Shown: positions 1 to 6,398, counted from the first letter of the stretch. The stretch is 6,986 nucleotides of DNA from SZUA-448 sp964602475 (GCA_964602475.1 CAZRRN010000085.1:1-6986); one strand, 5' to 3'. A program made the numbers and translations. The notes: generated from the letters alone by a model not told the origin.

Positions 1-174
1 AAAATCATGTACCAGAACCTCAGCAATCGGATCCCCCGGAAATTCTCTCAGATCCAATACATACTTTACATCAATGGCTTCCTTTGCACGACGCGCAATA
101 TTATCACGGTTTACCCGGAGCACCTCCACCACTCCCGATCCTACCGTACCATAACCAAGTATCGCTATTTTCAT
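1..174 (-). CDS. hom: Homoserine dehydrogenase, N-terminal 58 residues (runs off the left edge)
   Basis: The first 58 codons are visible. Homoserine dehydrogenase reduces aspartate semialdehyde to homoserine with NAD(P)H in the cytoplasm, the branch step to threonine and methionine. The N-terminus MKIAILGYGTVGSGVVEVL is a Rossmann nucleotide-binding start with GxGxxG at residues 7-12, and the following VNRDNIARRA and DVKYVLDLREFPGD stretches match the usual beginning of bacterial Hom proteins. The ATG at 174-172 is preceded by GGAGG (184-180) with 5 nt spacing, so the start is secure. It lies 43 nt downstream of the ACT-domain gene with no terminator between them, so the two are probably cotranscribed. 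The catalytic domain and any C-terminal ACT domain are outside the window. The family call rests on the N-terminus only but is distinctive. Confidence 0.92.
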   Translation of the reverse strand, partial: MKIAILGYGTVGSGVVEVLRVNRDNIARRAKEAIDVKYVLDLREFPGDPIAEVLVHDF

Positions 175-217
175 GTGTTCCTCCGTTTCTTTACTGTCTT
201 TGGCAGTTATCATCTGT

Positions 218-658
218 TTATTCTCTGCCCAGTATCTTAATATAATGAACTCCCTCCGTTGATTTCATCAGGGAAATCATTTCCTGCAGTTCTAACGTCT
301 GCGGAAGCATCTCGATTCCGAGTGTAATAGAAGCGATTCCTCCGATTGGAATGGTCTGATGTATCGTCAGAATATTTGCATGACTCTTTGCCACCTGCCC
401 AAGCAGCTTTGACAACAGTCCGGGTGTATCATCCACCTGTAGCATCAGATTAATTGTCTTTCCTCTGATGGTCTCATGAAACGGAATGACGTCATCCTTG
501 TACTTATAAAAGGAGCTTCGGCTGATTTCAACAGCATCTGTTGCTTCCTGAATTGTCATTACACGTTCTGAGTCCAGCAGTCTCTTTGCTTCCACCACCT
601 TAAGAAGCACCTCCGGCAAAGCGCGTTCGCGAACCAGATAGTATTTCTCGTCGTCCAA
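218..658 (-). CDS. pheB: UPF0735 / PheB-type ACT domain protein, likely amino-acid-responsive regulator
   Basis: This is a cytoplasmic protein of 146 residues, matching the usual size (about 147) of the UPF0735/PheB family. The N-terminus (DDEKYYLVRERALPEVLLKVVEAKRLL) is typical. Residues about 33-57 (MTIQEATDAVEISRSSFYKYKD) look like a helix-turn-helix, and residues about 69-144 form an ACT domain with the ligand-loop motif DDTPGLLSKLL at 76-86. The TTG start at 658-656 follows AAGGGAG (673-667) by 8 nt. A GTG one codon upstream (661) is possible but closer to the site. The frame stays open to a GTG at 733, but that codon lies upstream of the predicted -10 box and would not be transcribed. 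The gene sits directly before hom. From memory, the Bacillus subtilis homologue has been described as a repressor of threonine genes (ThrR). A role here in controlling hom is inference. Confidence 0.88.
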   Translation of the reverse strand: MDDEKYYLVRERALPEVLLKVVEAKRLLDSERVMTIQEATDAVEISRSSFYKYKDDVIPFHETIRGKTINLMLQVDDTPGLLSKLLGQVAKSHANILTIHQTIPIGGIASITLGIEMLPQTLELQEMISLMKSTEGVHYIKILGRE

Positions 659-666
659 CACTTCTT

Positions 667-673
667 CTCCCTT
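667..673 (-). promoter_or_regulatory. Ribosome binding site deciding the TTG start of the ACT-domain gene
   Basis: AAGGGAG on the minus strand lies 8 nt before TTG (658) and 5 nt before GTG (661). The spacing favours TTG. The family's conserved N-terminus begins just after these codons. Confidence 0.65.
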
Positions 674-698
674 CGGCCATCCGGCATGTCTTTCTACC

Positions 699-714
699 GC
701 GCACACTTGTGCGC
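699..714 (-). other. GC-rich hairpin in the leader of the ACT-domain gene
   Basis: The minus strand reads GCGCACAAGTGTGCGC, an inverted repeat with arms GCGCAC and GTGCGC around AAGT; an extra A-T pair is possible. It begins only a few nucleotides after the predicted transcription start and ends about 40 nt before the TTG codon. It has no U tract, so it is not a simple terminator. It could stabilise the 5' end of the mRNA or be a DNA operator; the sequence alone does not tell. Confidence 0.5.
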
Positions 715-723
715 CTGCGAAAA

Positions 724-752
724 ATGTTACCACAGTACTCCGTAAAATGCAA
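724..752 (-). promoter_or_regulatory. Predicted sigma-A promoter with extended -10 for pheB-hom
   Basis: On the minus strand a -35-like TTGCAT (752-747) is separated by 17 nt from TAACAT (729-724). The -10 is preceded by TGG, an extended -10 (TGn). The -35 is weak (3 of 6) but the spacing is ideal, and the site lies between the upstream terminator and the gene. The start is expected around 716-718. Two AGTACT hexamers (757-752 and 739-734) flank and overlap the -35. Confidence 0.6.
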
Positions 753-800
753 GTACTTTTTCAAAGATTCACTGTTTTCTTTCAAAAATCAACGCCCGGA

Positions 801-847
801 TTAAAAAACTGTCCGCCGCATGGTTCGAAAATCATGTGTGGACAGTT
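801..847 (-). terminator. Intrinsic terminator after the S41 protease gene
   Basis: The minus-strand transcript has the arm AACTGTCC (847-840) and the perfect partner GGACAGTT (814-807), with an inner, imperfect helix (838-833 with 822-817) that has one A-C mismatch. The outer arm runs directly into six T residues (808-803). The plus strand has no T run on the other side, so termination is one-directional. It starts 21 nt after the protease stop codon and separates the cell-wall operon from the pheB-hom unit. Confidence 0.85.
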
Positions 848-868
848 CATCTCTGACTTCTCATAATA

Positions 869-2158
869 TTAATCGGCAAACGTCTGTTCCAGCAGCCTGA
901 TTGCTTCCTGCAGCTGGTTATCCTGATCCTTTGGAATCTCCGAAAGTGTCTGAAGCTCTTCGTCCAGTTCTACTTCAACATCCGGCACAATACCGATTCC
1001 GTGAACTGCATTTCCATTGGGCGTAAAATACTGCGATATAGTGAATTTGATTCCGCTTCCGTCGTCCAGCGTTGCAATAATCTGAACAATTCCCTTCCCG
1101 TAGCTTCTCGTTCCGACGATTGTGCCTTTTCCGTAGTCCTGAATAGCTCCGGCAAAGATTTCGGAAGCACTGGCAGAATTCTCATTCATCAGCAATACAA
1201 GCGGAACCTTAAGTTCAATCTTATCCTTGGCATATTCCTCTTCACGGACTCCGTTCTTATCTTCTGTATAAACAACCAGTCCCTTCGGCAGAAGCCTGTC
1301 AAGCATGCTGACAGCAGAATCTACCAGTCCGCCGGGATTGTCCCTCAGATCCAGCACCAGTGCACGCATTCCGTCATTTTCAAGAGCAGTAACCGCCGCA
1401 TCAAACTGTTCCACGGTTATTTCATCAAATTCGGAAACAAGAATATAGCCGATTTTATTGTCAAGCATTTCATATTCGACCGTGGGAACCTCAATCTTTG
1501 CCCGTGAGATTTCGAAGGTAATTTCCTCTTCCGAATCACCACGCAGTACGGTGATATGAACAAGCGTACCTTCTTCGCCCTTCATATAGCTTACCACTTC
1601 CGAAAGATCCATTCCGGTGACTTCCATATCTTCAACACGGATAATCCGGTCATCTTTCAGCATGCCTACGGTATATGCCGGACCGCCTTTGAACGGCTTT
1701 ACCACCGTAATGATCCCTGTATAGACATTCTGGCTGACCAGTGCTCCGATACCACAGTAAATACCACTGGAGGATTCTCTCAGTGCATTCATATCATCCG
1801 CATTGTAATATTCGGAATAAGCATCCTGAATGGAATAAAGCATCCCGCGGTAAATACCATCCAGCATTTCTTCCTCGGTAGCTCCGTAAAGGGAATATTC
1901 CTCAATCATCCCTTTGATATAATCCAGTTTATCAAGCAGCTCTTCATCACTGACCGAGGATAATACTCCGCCGCTGCCGGAGGCTATGCCGGCACCCGCT
2001 GACGGCGTGGCTTCCACACATGCAATGCTCTGCGTCGGAACTGCCGTTCCGCCTGTACCGTTTCCTTCTACCGATAAATACACGGTAAACAGTACTGCAG
2101 CTGCGATGAGAGAGCAGGCTGCGCCGGTCAGAATACCCATTATAAATTTATTGTTCAT
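869..2158 (-). CDS. S41 family C-terminal processing protease (CtpA/CtpB type), membrane-anchored
   Basis: This is a serine protease of 429 residues facing the outside of the membrane. Residues about 6-28 are one hydrophobic segment (uncleaved anchor or signal), followed by a flexible G/S/T/A-rich linker to about 70, a helical region, a PDZ domain at about 125-215 and the S41 core at about 225-395. The core shows LDLRDNPGG, the serine motif NSASASEIFAGAIQDYG and SYGKGIVQ. The catalytic pair, by the fixed 25-residue spacing seen in Prc and CtpB, is Ser330 and Lys355; both are present. ATG at 2158 follows GGAG (2168-2165) by 6 nt; an in-frame TTG at 2170 overlaps that site and is unlikely. It is the last gene of the ftsEX block, 27 nt after the M23 hydrolase, so a role in processing or turnover of that hydrolase is a reasonable inference. 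A spore-signalling role like that of CtpB cannot be excluded. Confidence 0.93.
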   Translation of the reverse strand: MNNKFIMGILTGAACSLIAAAVLFTVYLSVEGNGTGGTAVPTQSIACVEATPSAGAGIASGSGGVLSSVSDEELLDKLDYIKGMIEEYSLYGATEEEMLDGIYRGMLYSIQDAYSEYYNADDMNALRESSSGIYCGIGALVSQNVYTGIITVVKPFKGGPAYTVGMLKDDRIIRVEDMEVTGMDLSEVVSYMKGEEGTLVHITVLRGDSEEEITFEISRAKIEVPTVEYEMLDNKIGYILVSEFDEITVEQFDAAVTALENDGMRALVLDLRDNPGGLVDSAVSMLDRLLPKGLVVYTEDKNGVREEEYAKDKIELKVPLVLLMNENSASASEIFAGAIQDYGKGTIVGTRSYGKGIVQIIATLDDGSGIKFTISQYFTPNGNAVHGIGIVPDVEVELDEELQTLSEIPKDQDNQLQEAIRLLEQTFAD

Positions 2159-2185
2159 ATTTATCTCCAATCTTACTTCTGTTAC

Positions 2186-3598
2186 TTATTTATATGATAT
2201 GTAATCCATCGGATCAACATACGTTCCGTTTAGCATGATTCCAAAATGCAGATGGGAACCGGTCGATACTCCTGTCGAACCGACAAGCCCGATTGTTTCA
2301 CCCTGCATCACAACTGTTCCGACAGAAACAAGAATCTTTGAGCAGTGGTGGTAGCAGGTCACTACTCCGTTTCCATGATCGATATTGATATAATTCCCTT
2401 TCTGCCATTGATAGCCTGCTACGGTTACGGTTCCGGCAAGCACTGATACAATCGATGCCCCGTATTCACCGCCAATATCCACTCCGCGGTGATAGGTTGA
2501 CGCTCCTGCCAGCGGAGCTACACGATAACCAAAGCCGGAGTAAACACGGCCATCCCCCGGAAGCGGCCAGATCATTTTGTATACCGAGGTTTCCAGCGTC
2601 AGTGTAATTCCTTCTGCAGCCTTTAGACGCGCTTTCCGCATTTCTTCTTCCAGACGCGCTTTCTCTTCTGCTTCCTTTCGAAGCCGTTCCTCTTCTTCCG
2701 CTTTCTTGCGGGCTTCCTCTTCTCGGCGCTTTCTTTCTTCCTCTTCGATGCGAATCCGTTCTTCTTCCTCCCAGCGGATCTGCTCTTCCTCTTCGGCACG
2801 CTGTTCTTCCAGATCATACAGCTCCGCGATTGTCATCTGCTGATTCACAATCTCTTCGCCGTATTCCTCCAGCATTTCCTGATTGAGCTCATACTGCGCT
2901 ACATAGGCAAGCACCTGCTCGCCCTTTTCTGCAGAAAGGGCAAGGTATGCATCACGTTCATACTCGGCTTCCTCCTGCAGTGCGTACAGCTCCTGAAGAG
3001 AAGCTTCCAGATATGCTTTGTTGGTTTCCGTCAGTTCCTTTGCCAGCTCGTAACGTTCCAACAGTGTATTGTCATATTCGGTAATTCGCATCCGGTATTC
3101 CGCCTGGTTCAGCAGATCCGTCAGACTTTCCGCATTCAGAAGCATGTCCCAGACATTTGCCGTTCCGTTCTCGTAAATATAACGGATTCTCTTCTTCATG
3201 GTCTCATACTGTTCTTCTTCTGTTTTGACAGCTTCTGCAAGACGTTCTTCTGTCAGTGCAAGATTTGCCTGTTTATCCAGAATCGCCTGATCCAGCGTAG
3301 ACAGATGATCTGTTACTTCGTTAAGCTTCCCGTCCAGTTCCTCAATGTATGCGGCAACATCTTCAATATCCTGTTCCAGACAGACAAGATACTCTTCTGT
3401 TTCTTTTTTATAGATCTCAAATTCTTCTTTTCTTTTTTCTGCTTCTTCGGTCAACTGTTCCAGTTCTTCTTTACGTTGCAGCGTCTCCTGCAGCTTTGCT
3501 TCGTAGTCGGACGCTTTGGCTCGTGCACCGCCGTGAAGCAGCGATGTTGATAAAACAACTATCAGTACACAAATGATTCTTCCTCTGAGGTGCTTCAA
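2186..3598 (-). CDS. Secreted coiled-coil M23 peptidoglycan endopeptidase, predicted FtsEX partner
   Basis: This protein of 470 residues is predicted to be exported and to cut peptidoglycan cross-links or stems. A signal peptide covers about residues 1-29 (basic start, then IICVLIVVLSTSLL, likely cleavage near ARA or AKA). Residues about 30-260 are a long coiled coil containing KKRIRYIYENGTANVWDMLLN and ESLTDLLNQAEY, typical of the PcsB/CwlO/EnvC N-terminal domain. Residues 264-328 are an E/R/K-rich helix. The M23 domain starts near 342 (MIWPLPGDGRVYSGFGYR). Its metal and catalytic residues are intact: His370 and Asp374 in HRGVD, His418 in YHH, and His449 and His451 in HLH, so unlike the degenerate LytM domain of E. 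coli EnvC it should be an active enzyme. The start is a TTG with GGAGG 7 nt upstream; the next upstream start (TTG 3673) lies inside ftsX and would bury the signal peptide. It begins 13 nt after ftsX. Confidence 0.92.
   Translation of the reverse strand: MKHLRGRIICVLIVVLSTSLLHGGARAKASDYEAKLQETLQRKEELEQLTEEAEKRKEEFEIYKKETEEYLVCLEQDIEDVAAYIEELDGKLNEVTDHLSTLDQAILDKQANLALTEERLAEAVKTEEEQYETMKKRIRYIYENGTANVWDMLLNAESLTDLLNQAEYRMRITEYDNTLLERYELAKELTETNKAYLEASLQELYALQEEAEYERDAYLALSAEKGEQVLAYVAQYELNQEMLEEYGEEIVNQQMTIAELYDLEEQRAEEEEQIRWEEEERIRIEEEERKRREEEARKKAEEEERLRKEAEEKARLEEEMRKARLKAAEGITLTLETSVYKMIWPLPGDGRVYSGFGYRVAPLAGASTYHRGVDIGGEYGASIVSVLAGTVTVAGYQWQKGNYINIDHGNGVVTCYHHCSKILVSVGTVVMQGETIGLVGSTGVSTGSHLHFGIMLNGTYVDPMDYISYK
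2615..2809 (-). repeat. Low-complexity E/R/K-rich coding segment
   Basis: This segment encodes residues 264-328 of the M23 protein, almost entirely Glu, Arg, Lys and Ala, with runs such as EEEERIRIEEEERKRREEE. The DNA is purine-rich on the coding strand (GAA/GAG/AAG repeats). The regular alternation of acidic and basic residues four apart suggests a single stable helix rather than a disordered linker. Confidence 0.8.
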
Positions 3599-3605
3599 AT
3601 CTGTT

Positions 3606-3610
3606 CCTCC
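3606..3610 (-). promoter_or_regulatory. Ribosome binding site deciding the TTG start of the M23 peptidase
   Basis: A perfect GGAGG begins one base after the ftsX stop codon (TGA at 3614-3612) and lies 7 nt before TTG at 3598. No ATG occurs in this frame before the coiled coil, so this site fixes the start and recovers a proper signal peptide. Confidence 0.85.
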
Positions 3611-3611
3611 G

Positions 3612-4523
3612 TCAGTTAATCTTTCGCAGCTCTCTGCATAAGGTGATGTAGCTTCCAAGAAAACCGATTCCAAGTCCGATCAGAATGGATATCGGTACCA
3701 ATGCTGAAAATACCGTGTTAATATCCACAAACTGAATAGTGGAAAACACACTGGAAAATCGTTCTGCTGCATATTCCGTCAGTCTCATATAAATTCCGTA
3801 CAGTAAAACCAGCGGTATTGCTGCTCCGATAATTCCAAGCAGTACTCCTTCAACGATAAATGGTCCGCGGATAAAATAATCGGCGGCGCCAATCAGCTTC
3901 ATAATTGATATCTCCTGCTTTCGAACCGAGATTCCCATGGAAATAGTTGTTCCGATTAAAAATGTTGCAACTCCGAGAAGTATCGTAATTATAACAGCAG
4001 ACAGATAAGCAATCACACGGTTAACGCTTTGCAGCGTTTCCGCAACAACCTCGGAATTATTAACCTGCCGTATTCCTTCAATTCCTCTGATATAGTCGGC
4101 GACAGGAATCTGGTATTCAACCTTTTGTGTGTATACGGTATAAGAAGCTGAATTTTCAAGCGGATTATCATCTCCAAAGCTTTCCGCCAGTTCTTCGCTT
4201 AGATTTTCCTCTTTATATTGTTCCCAGGTTTTCTCTGCTGAAACATATTCGATTGACAGCACTCTGGTATCCATTAGTATTTCATTCCCAATCATTTCTA
4301 TATCGTCATTACTCAGTCCATCATCAAAAAATACAGTAATTCCTACTGTTCCCTCTGCCACTGTCAGTATATGTTGGATATTGGTAAGAATAAAATAGAA
4401 AATACCGAATAGAAACAGGCAGGCGGTCATTGTTCCGATGGATGCCAAAGAAAACATTCGGTTACGCCTGAGATTTTTGGTTCCCTGATACAGACTGTAA
4501 AAAAAAGTGTTTATTTTAAGCAT
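3612..4523 (-). CDS. ftsX: Cell division protein FtsX, membrane subunit of FtsEX
   Basis: FtsX is the integral membrane half of FtsEX. It passes the ATPase cycle of FtsE across the membrane to activate a wall hydrolase. The protein has 303 residues, the normal FtsX size. A cytoplasmic N-terminus (LYQGTKNLRRNRMFSLASIG) leads into TM1 at about 26-48, then an extracellular domain at about 49-169, TM2 at 170-194, TM3 at 221-245 and TM4 at about 270-295. The conserved FtsX core RKQEISIMKLIGA (201-213) lies between TM2 and TM3. ATG at 4523 is preceded by a modest GGGCGG site 8 nt away. An in-frame TTG at 4556 would add 11 residues inside ftsE and is less likely. The start overlaps the ftsE stop by 8 nt, and the M23 gene follows after 13 nt. 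Confidence 0.95.
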   Translation of the reverse strand: MLKINTFFYSLYQGTKNLRRNRMFSLASIGTMTACLFLFGIFYFILTNIQHILTVAEGTVGITVFFDDGLSNDDIEMIGNEILMDTRVLSIEYVSAEKTWEQYKEENLSEELAESFGDDNPLENSASYTVYTQKVEYQIPVADYIRGIEGIRQVNNSEVVAETLQSVNRVIAYLSAVIITILLGVATFLIGTTISMGISVRKQEISIMKLIGAADYFIRGPFIVEGVLLGIIGAAIPLVLLYGIYMRLTEYAAERFSSVFSTIQFVDINTVFSALVPISILIGLGIGFLGSYITLCRELRKIN

Positions 4524-5256
4524 GTAAATATCCGCCCTTTTGTGTGTCACTGACAATCAGACCTTTGTTCATTCCGATTACACGTTTCTGCATTTTATCG
4601 ACGATTTCTTTATTATGCGTAACTACAATCACCGTCGTTCCCCTCCGGTTGACCTCCTCAAGCAGCTTCATAATCTCCCACGAATTCGCAGGATCCAGAT
4701 TACCGGTCGGTTCATCTGCAAGCAGCAGAATCGGGTTGTTCACCAGCGCACGTGCCAGTGCCACTCTCTGCTGTTCACCACCCGAAAGCTCCCTCGGATA
4801 GGATTTCAGCTTGTCCGAAAGTCCGACCACGGAAAGCACCCTTGGAACCTGGCGCGCAATCTCCCGTGCTGATACTTCGATTACTCTCTGTGCAAATGCA
4901 ACATTCTCGTAAACGGTACGATCCTGCAGAAGACGGAAATCCTGAAATACGATTCCAAGCGATCTGCGGTACTTCGATACTCCGAAACGGCGCAGCCTTC
5001 CAAGATCCTTACCGTTAACAAATATCTTACCCGAGGTGGGACAGATTTCATGCAGCATCAGCTTAATCAGTGTAGACTTCCCTGAACCACTGCTGCCGAC
5101 AATAAAAACAAATTCACCCTTACGTACCTCAAAGCTGATATCATTTACTGCATGAATATCCTGTCTGTAATCCTTATAGACATTTTCAAAGAGTATGACC
5201 GGCGCATCAATTTCTTTCTTCAGGTCTTTTTCAATATCATACCTCACGCTCGTCAT
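4516..5256 (-). CDS. ftsE: Cell division ATP-binding protein FtsE
   Basis: FtsE is the cytoplasmic ATPase of FtsEX, coupling ATP hydrolysis to FtsX and thereby to wall hydrolysis at division or elongation. All ABC motifs are intact: Walker A GSSGSGKST (54-62), Q-loop FQDFRLL (104-110), signature LSGGEQQR (157-164), Walker B ILLLADEP (176-183) and switch His214 in VTHN. The FQDFRLL sequence is typical of FtsE rather than LolD or MacB. The protein has 246 residues; compared with FtsE proteins that begin at the first strand (here VILFENVYKDY, from residue 20) it carries about 18 extra charged residues. The ATG at 5256 has AGGA abutting it, whereas GTG at 5247 (codon 4) has GAGGA 9 nt upstream, so the true start may be three codons later. 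It begins 17 nt after the regulator's stop codon. Confidence 0.96.
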   Translation of the reverse strand: MTSVRYDIEKDLKKEIDAPVILFENVYKDYRQDIHAVNDISFEVRKGEFVFIVGSSGSGKSTLIKLMLHEICPTSGKIFVNGKDLGRLRRFGVSKYRRSLGIVFQDFRLLQDRTVYENVAFAQRVIEVSAREIARQVPRVLSVVGLSDKLKSYPRELSGGEQQRVALARALVNNPILLLADEPTGNLDPANSWEIMKLLEEVNRRGTTVIVVTHNKEIVDKMQKRVIGMNKGLIVSDTQKGGYLHA

Positions 5257-5273
5257 TCCTCACTTTCCAAATT

Positions 5274-6362
5274 CTAGAATTCTATGGACTCCATATATTT
5301 CATGTATTTTACAACCATAAGAGCAATCTTAAAGGTAATTGCATCCTCAAATACACGCAGATCCAGATCGGTGCTCTTCTGCAGCTTGTCAAGCCGATAG
5401 ACAAGAGTATTCCGATGAATGTAAAGCTGACGTGAGGTTTCGGATACGTTTAGACTGTTCTCGAAGAACTTATTGATTGTTGTCAGCGTCTCCTCATCAA
5501 ACTCATCCGGCGATTTCCCGTCAAATATTTCTTTGATGAACATCTTGCAGAGCGGCATCGGCAGCTGATAGATCAACCGGCCGATTCCAAGGTTATTATA
5601 CGCGACCACATTACGTCCGCTGTAAAAGATCTTCCCGACATCAAGTGCCATCTTTGCCTCTTTATACGAGCGAGACACATCTTTTATTTCATTGACAATG
5701 GTTCCATAAGCAACATGAACCTTGGACAGCGCTTCTGTGTTCAGCATGTCGAGAATGACACGCGCTGTCTTGTTCATTTCCTCATAGCCTTCATTCAGCT
5801 TCAGCTCTTTGACAAGGATAATGTTCTTCTCATCCACGGCAGTAATAAAATCTCTGGATTTGTCAGCAAATAATCCACGTACCGTCTCGAGAGCATTGGT
5901 ATCCTTCTCATGCTTTGTTTCGATAATAAAAACAGCACGCCGTATATCGGTCTCTATATGAAGCTTCTTTGCACGATTATAAATATCCACCAGAAGGAGA
6001 TTATCCAGCAGAAGATTCTTTATAAAATTGTCCTTATCATAACGTTCCTTATAGGCAACAATAAGGTTCTGAATCTGGAAGGAAGCGATTTTACCGATCA
6101 TGTATACATCATCACTGTCGCCCTTTGCCAGAATAACATATTCCAGCTGATGCTCGTCAAATACCTTGAAGAACTGAAAGCCCTGAAGTACCTGACTGTC
6201 TGCCGGTGATTCCACAAAGGCAAGAACCGCACTTTCATAGCCGTCTGCAATCTGGAGCGTTGACGCCAACACCTTTCCCTCGGTATCCATAACGCACAGA
6301 TCCACCCGCGCGATTCCTCTTAGTCCGTCAATCGTATTCTGAAGTATCTGATTCGAAATCAT
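5274..6362 (-). CDS. PucR/CdaR-family transcriptional regulator
   Basis: This is a DNA-binding protein of 362 residues. Residues about 1-115 form an N-terminal sensor region (NQILQNTIDGLRGIARVDLCVMDTEGKVLAST), similar in layout to the sugar-diacid recognition domain of CdaR. Residues about 130-260 fit the GGDEF-like middle domain of the PucR group. The C-terminus carries the hallmark helix-turn-helix at 305-328 (NVSETSRQLYIHRNTLVYRL), the PucR C-terminal domain. No membrane segment is visible. The ligand is not apparent; the sensor is too divergent by eye to claim glycerate or another diacid. ATG at 6362 has a purine-rich AGGGAAGAGGG upstream and a good promoter. The gene is only 17 nt upstream of ftsE with no terminator between, so it likely heads the wall operon and may control its own promoter. 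Confidence 0.88.
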   Translation of the reverse strand: MISNQILQNTIDGLRGIARVDLCVMDTEGKVLASTLQIADGYESAVLAFVESPADSQVLQGFQFFKVFDEHQLEYVILAKGDSDDVYMIGKIASFQIQNLIVAYKERYDKDNFIKNLLLDNLLLVDIYNRAKKLHIETDIRRAVFIIETKHEKDTNALETVRGLFADKSRDFITAVDEKNIILVKELKLNEGYEEMNKTARVILDMLNTEALSKVHVAYGTIVNEIKDVSRSYKEAKMALDVGKIFYSGRNVVAYNNLGIGRLIYQLPMPLCKMFIKEIFDGKSPDEFDEETLTTINKFFENSLNVSETSRQLYIHRNTLVYRLDKLQKSTDLDLRVFEDAITFKIALMVVKYMKYMESIEF

Positions 6363-6385
6363 CCCTCTTCCCTACCTTTCATTTG

Positions 6386-6395
6386 TCTATATAGA
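6386..6395. promoter_or_regulatory. 10-bp perfect palindrome over the predicted start site of the regulator operon
   Basis: TCTATATAGA reads identically on both strands. It lies 4 nt downstream of the -10 box and covers the predicted transcription start (about 6392). A repressor binding here would block transcription, so it is a candidate operator, though a short AT-rich palindrome can occur by chance. Confidence 0.4.
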
Positions 6396-6398
6396 TTT

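Noticed and set aside
175..217. Small ACTG/CAGT stem between pheB and hom
   Set aside because: Only 4 bp with a 6 to 7-nt loop and no U tract; too weak to be a terminator or attenuator.
600..785. Minus-strand frame of 61 codons beginning at 785
   Set aside because: It starts upstream of the predicted pheB promoter and overlaps the ACT gene in another frame; the product resembles nothing and is arginine-rich by reading frame alone.
734..868. T-box, riboswitch or small gene in the gap before pheB
   Set aside because: The gap contains a terminator and a promoter. The transcribed leader is about 60 nt, too short for a T-box or known amino-acid riboswitch, and no T-box consensus is seen.
1001..1963. 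Long plus-strand open frames of 168 and 135 codons
   Set aside because: They lie opposite the S41 protease gene, whose motifs (PDZ, SASASEI, YGKG) are unmistakable. The plus-strand products show no recognisable domain.
2101..2158. Possible lipoprotein box at the S41 protease N-terminus (Cys15)
   Set aside because: The residues before Cys15 are GAA, without the Leu-type residue expected at -3, and the hydrophobic stretch continues past the Cys, so a membrane anchor fits better.
2577..2843. Serine-rich open frame of 88 codons on the plus strand
   Set aside because: It is the antisense shadow of the GAA/GAG/AAG-rich part of the M23 gene; Glu codons read in reverse give Ser and Phe. No ribosome binding site or family resemblance.
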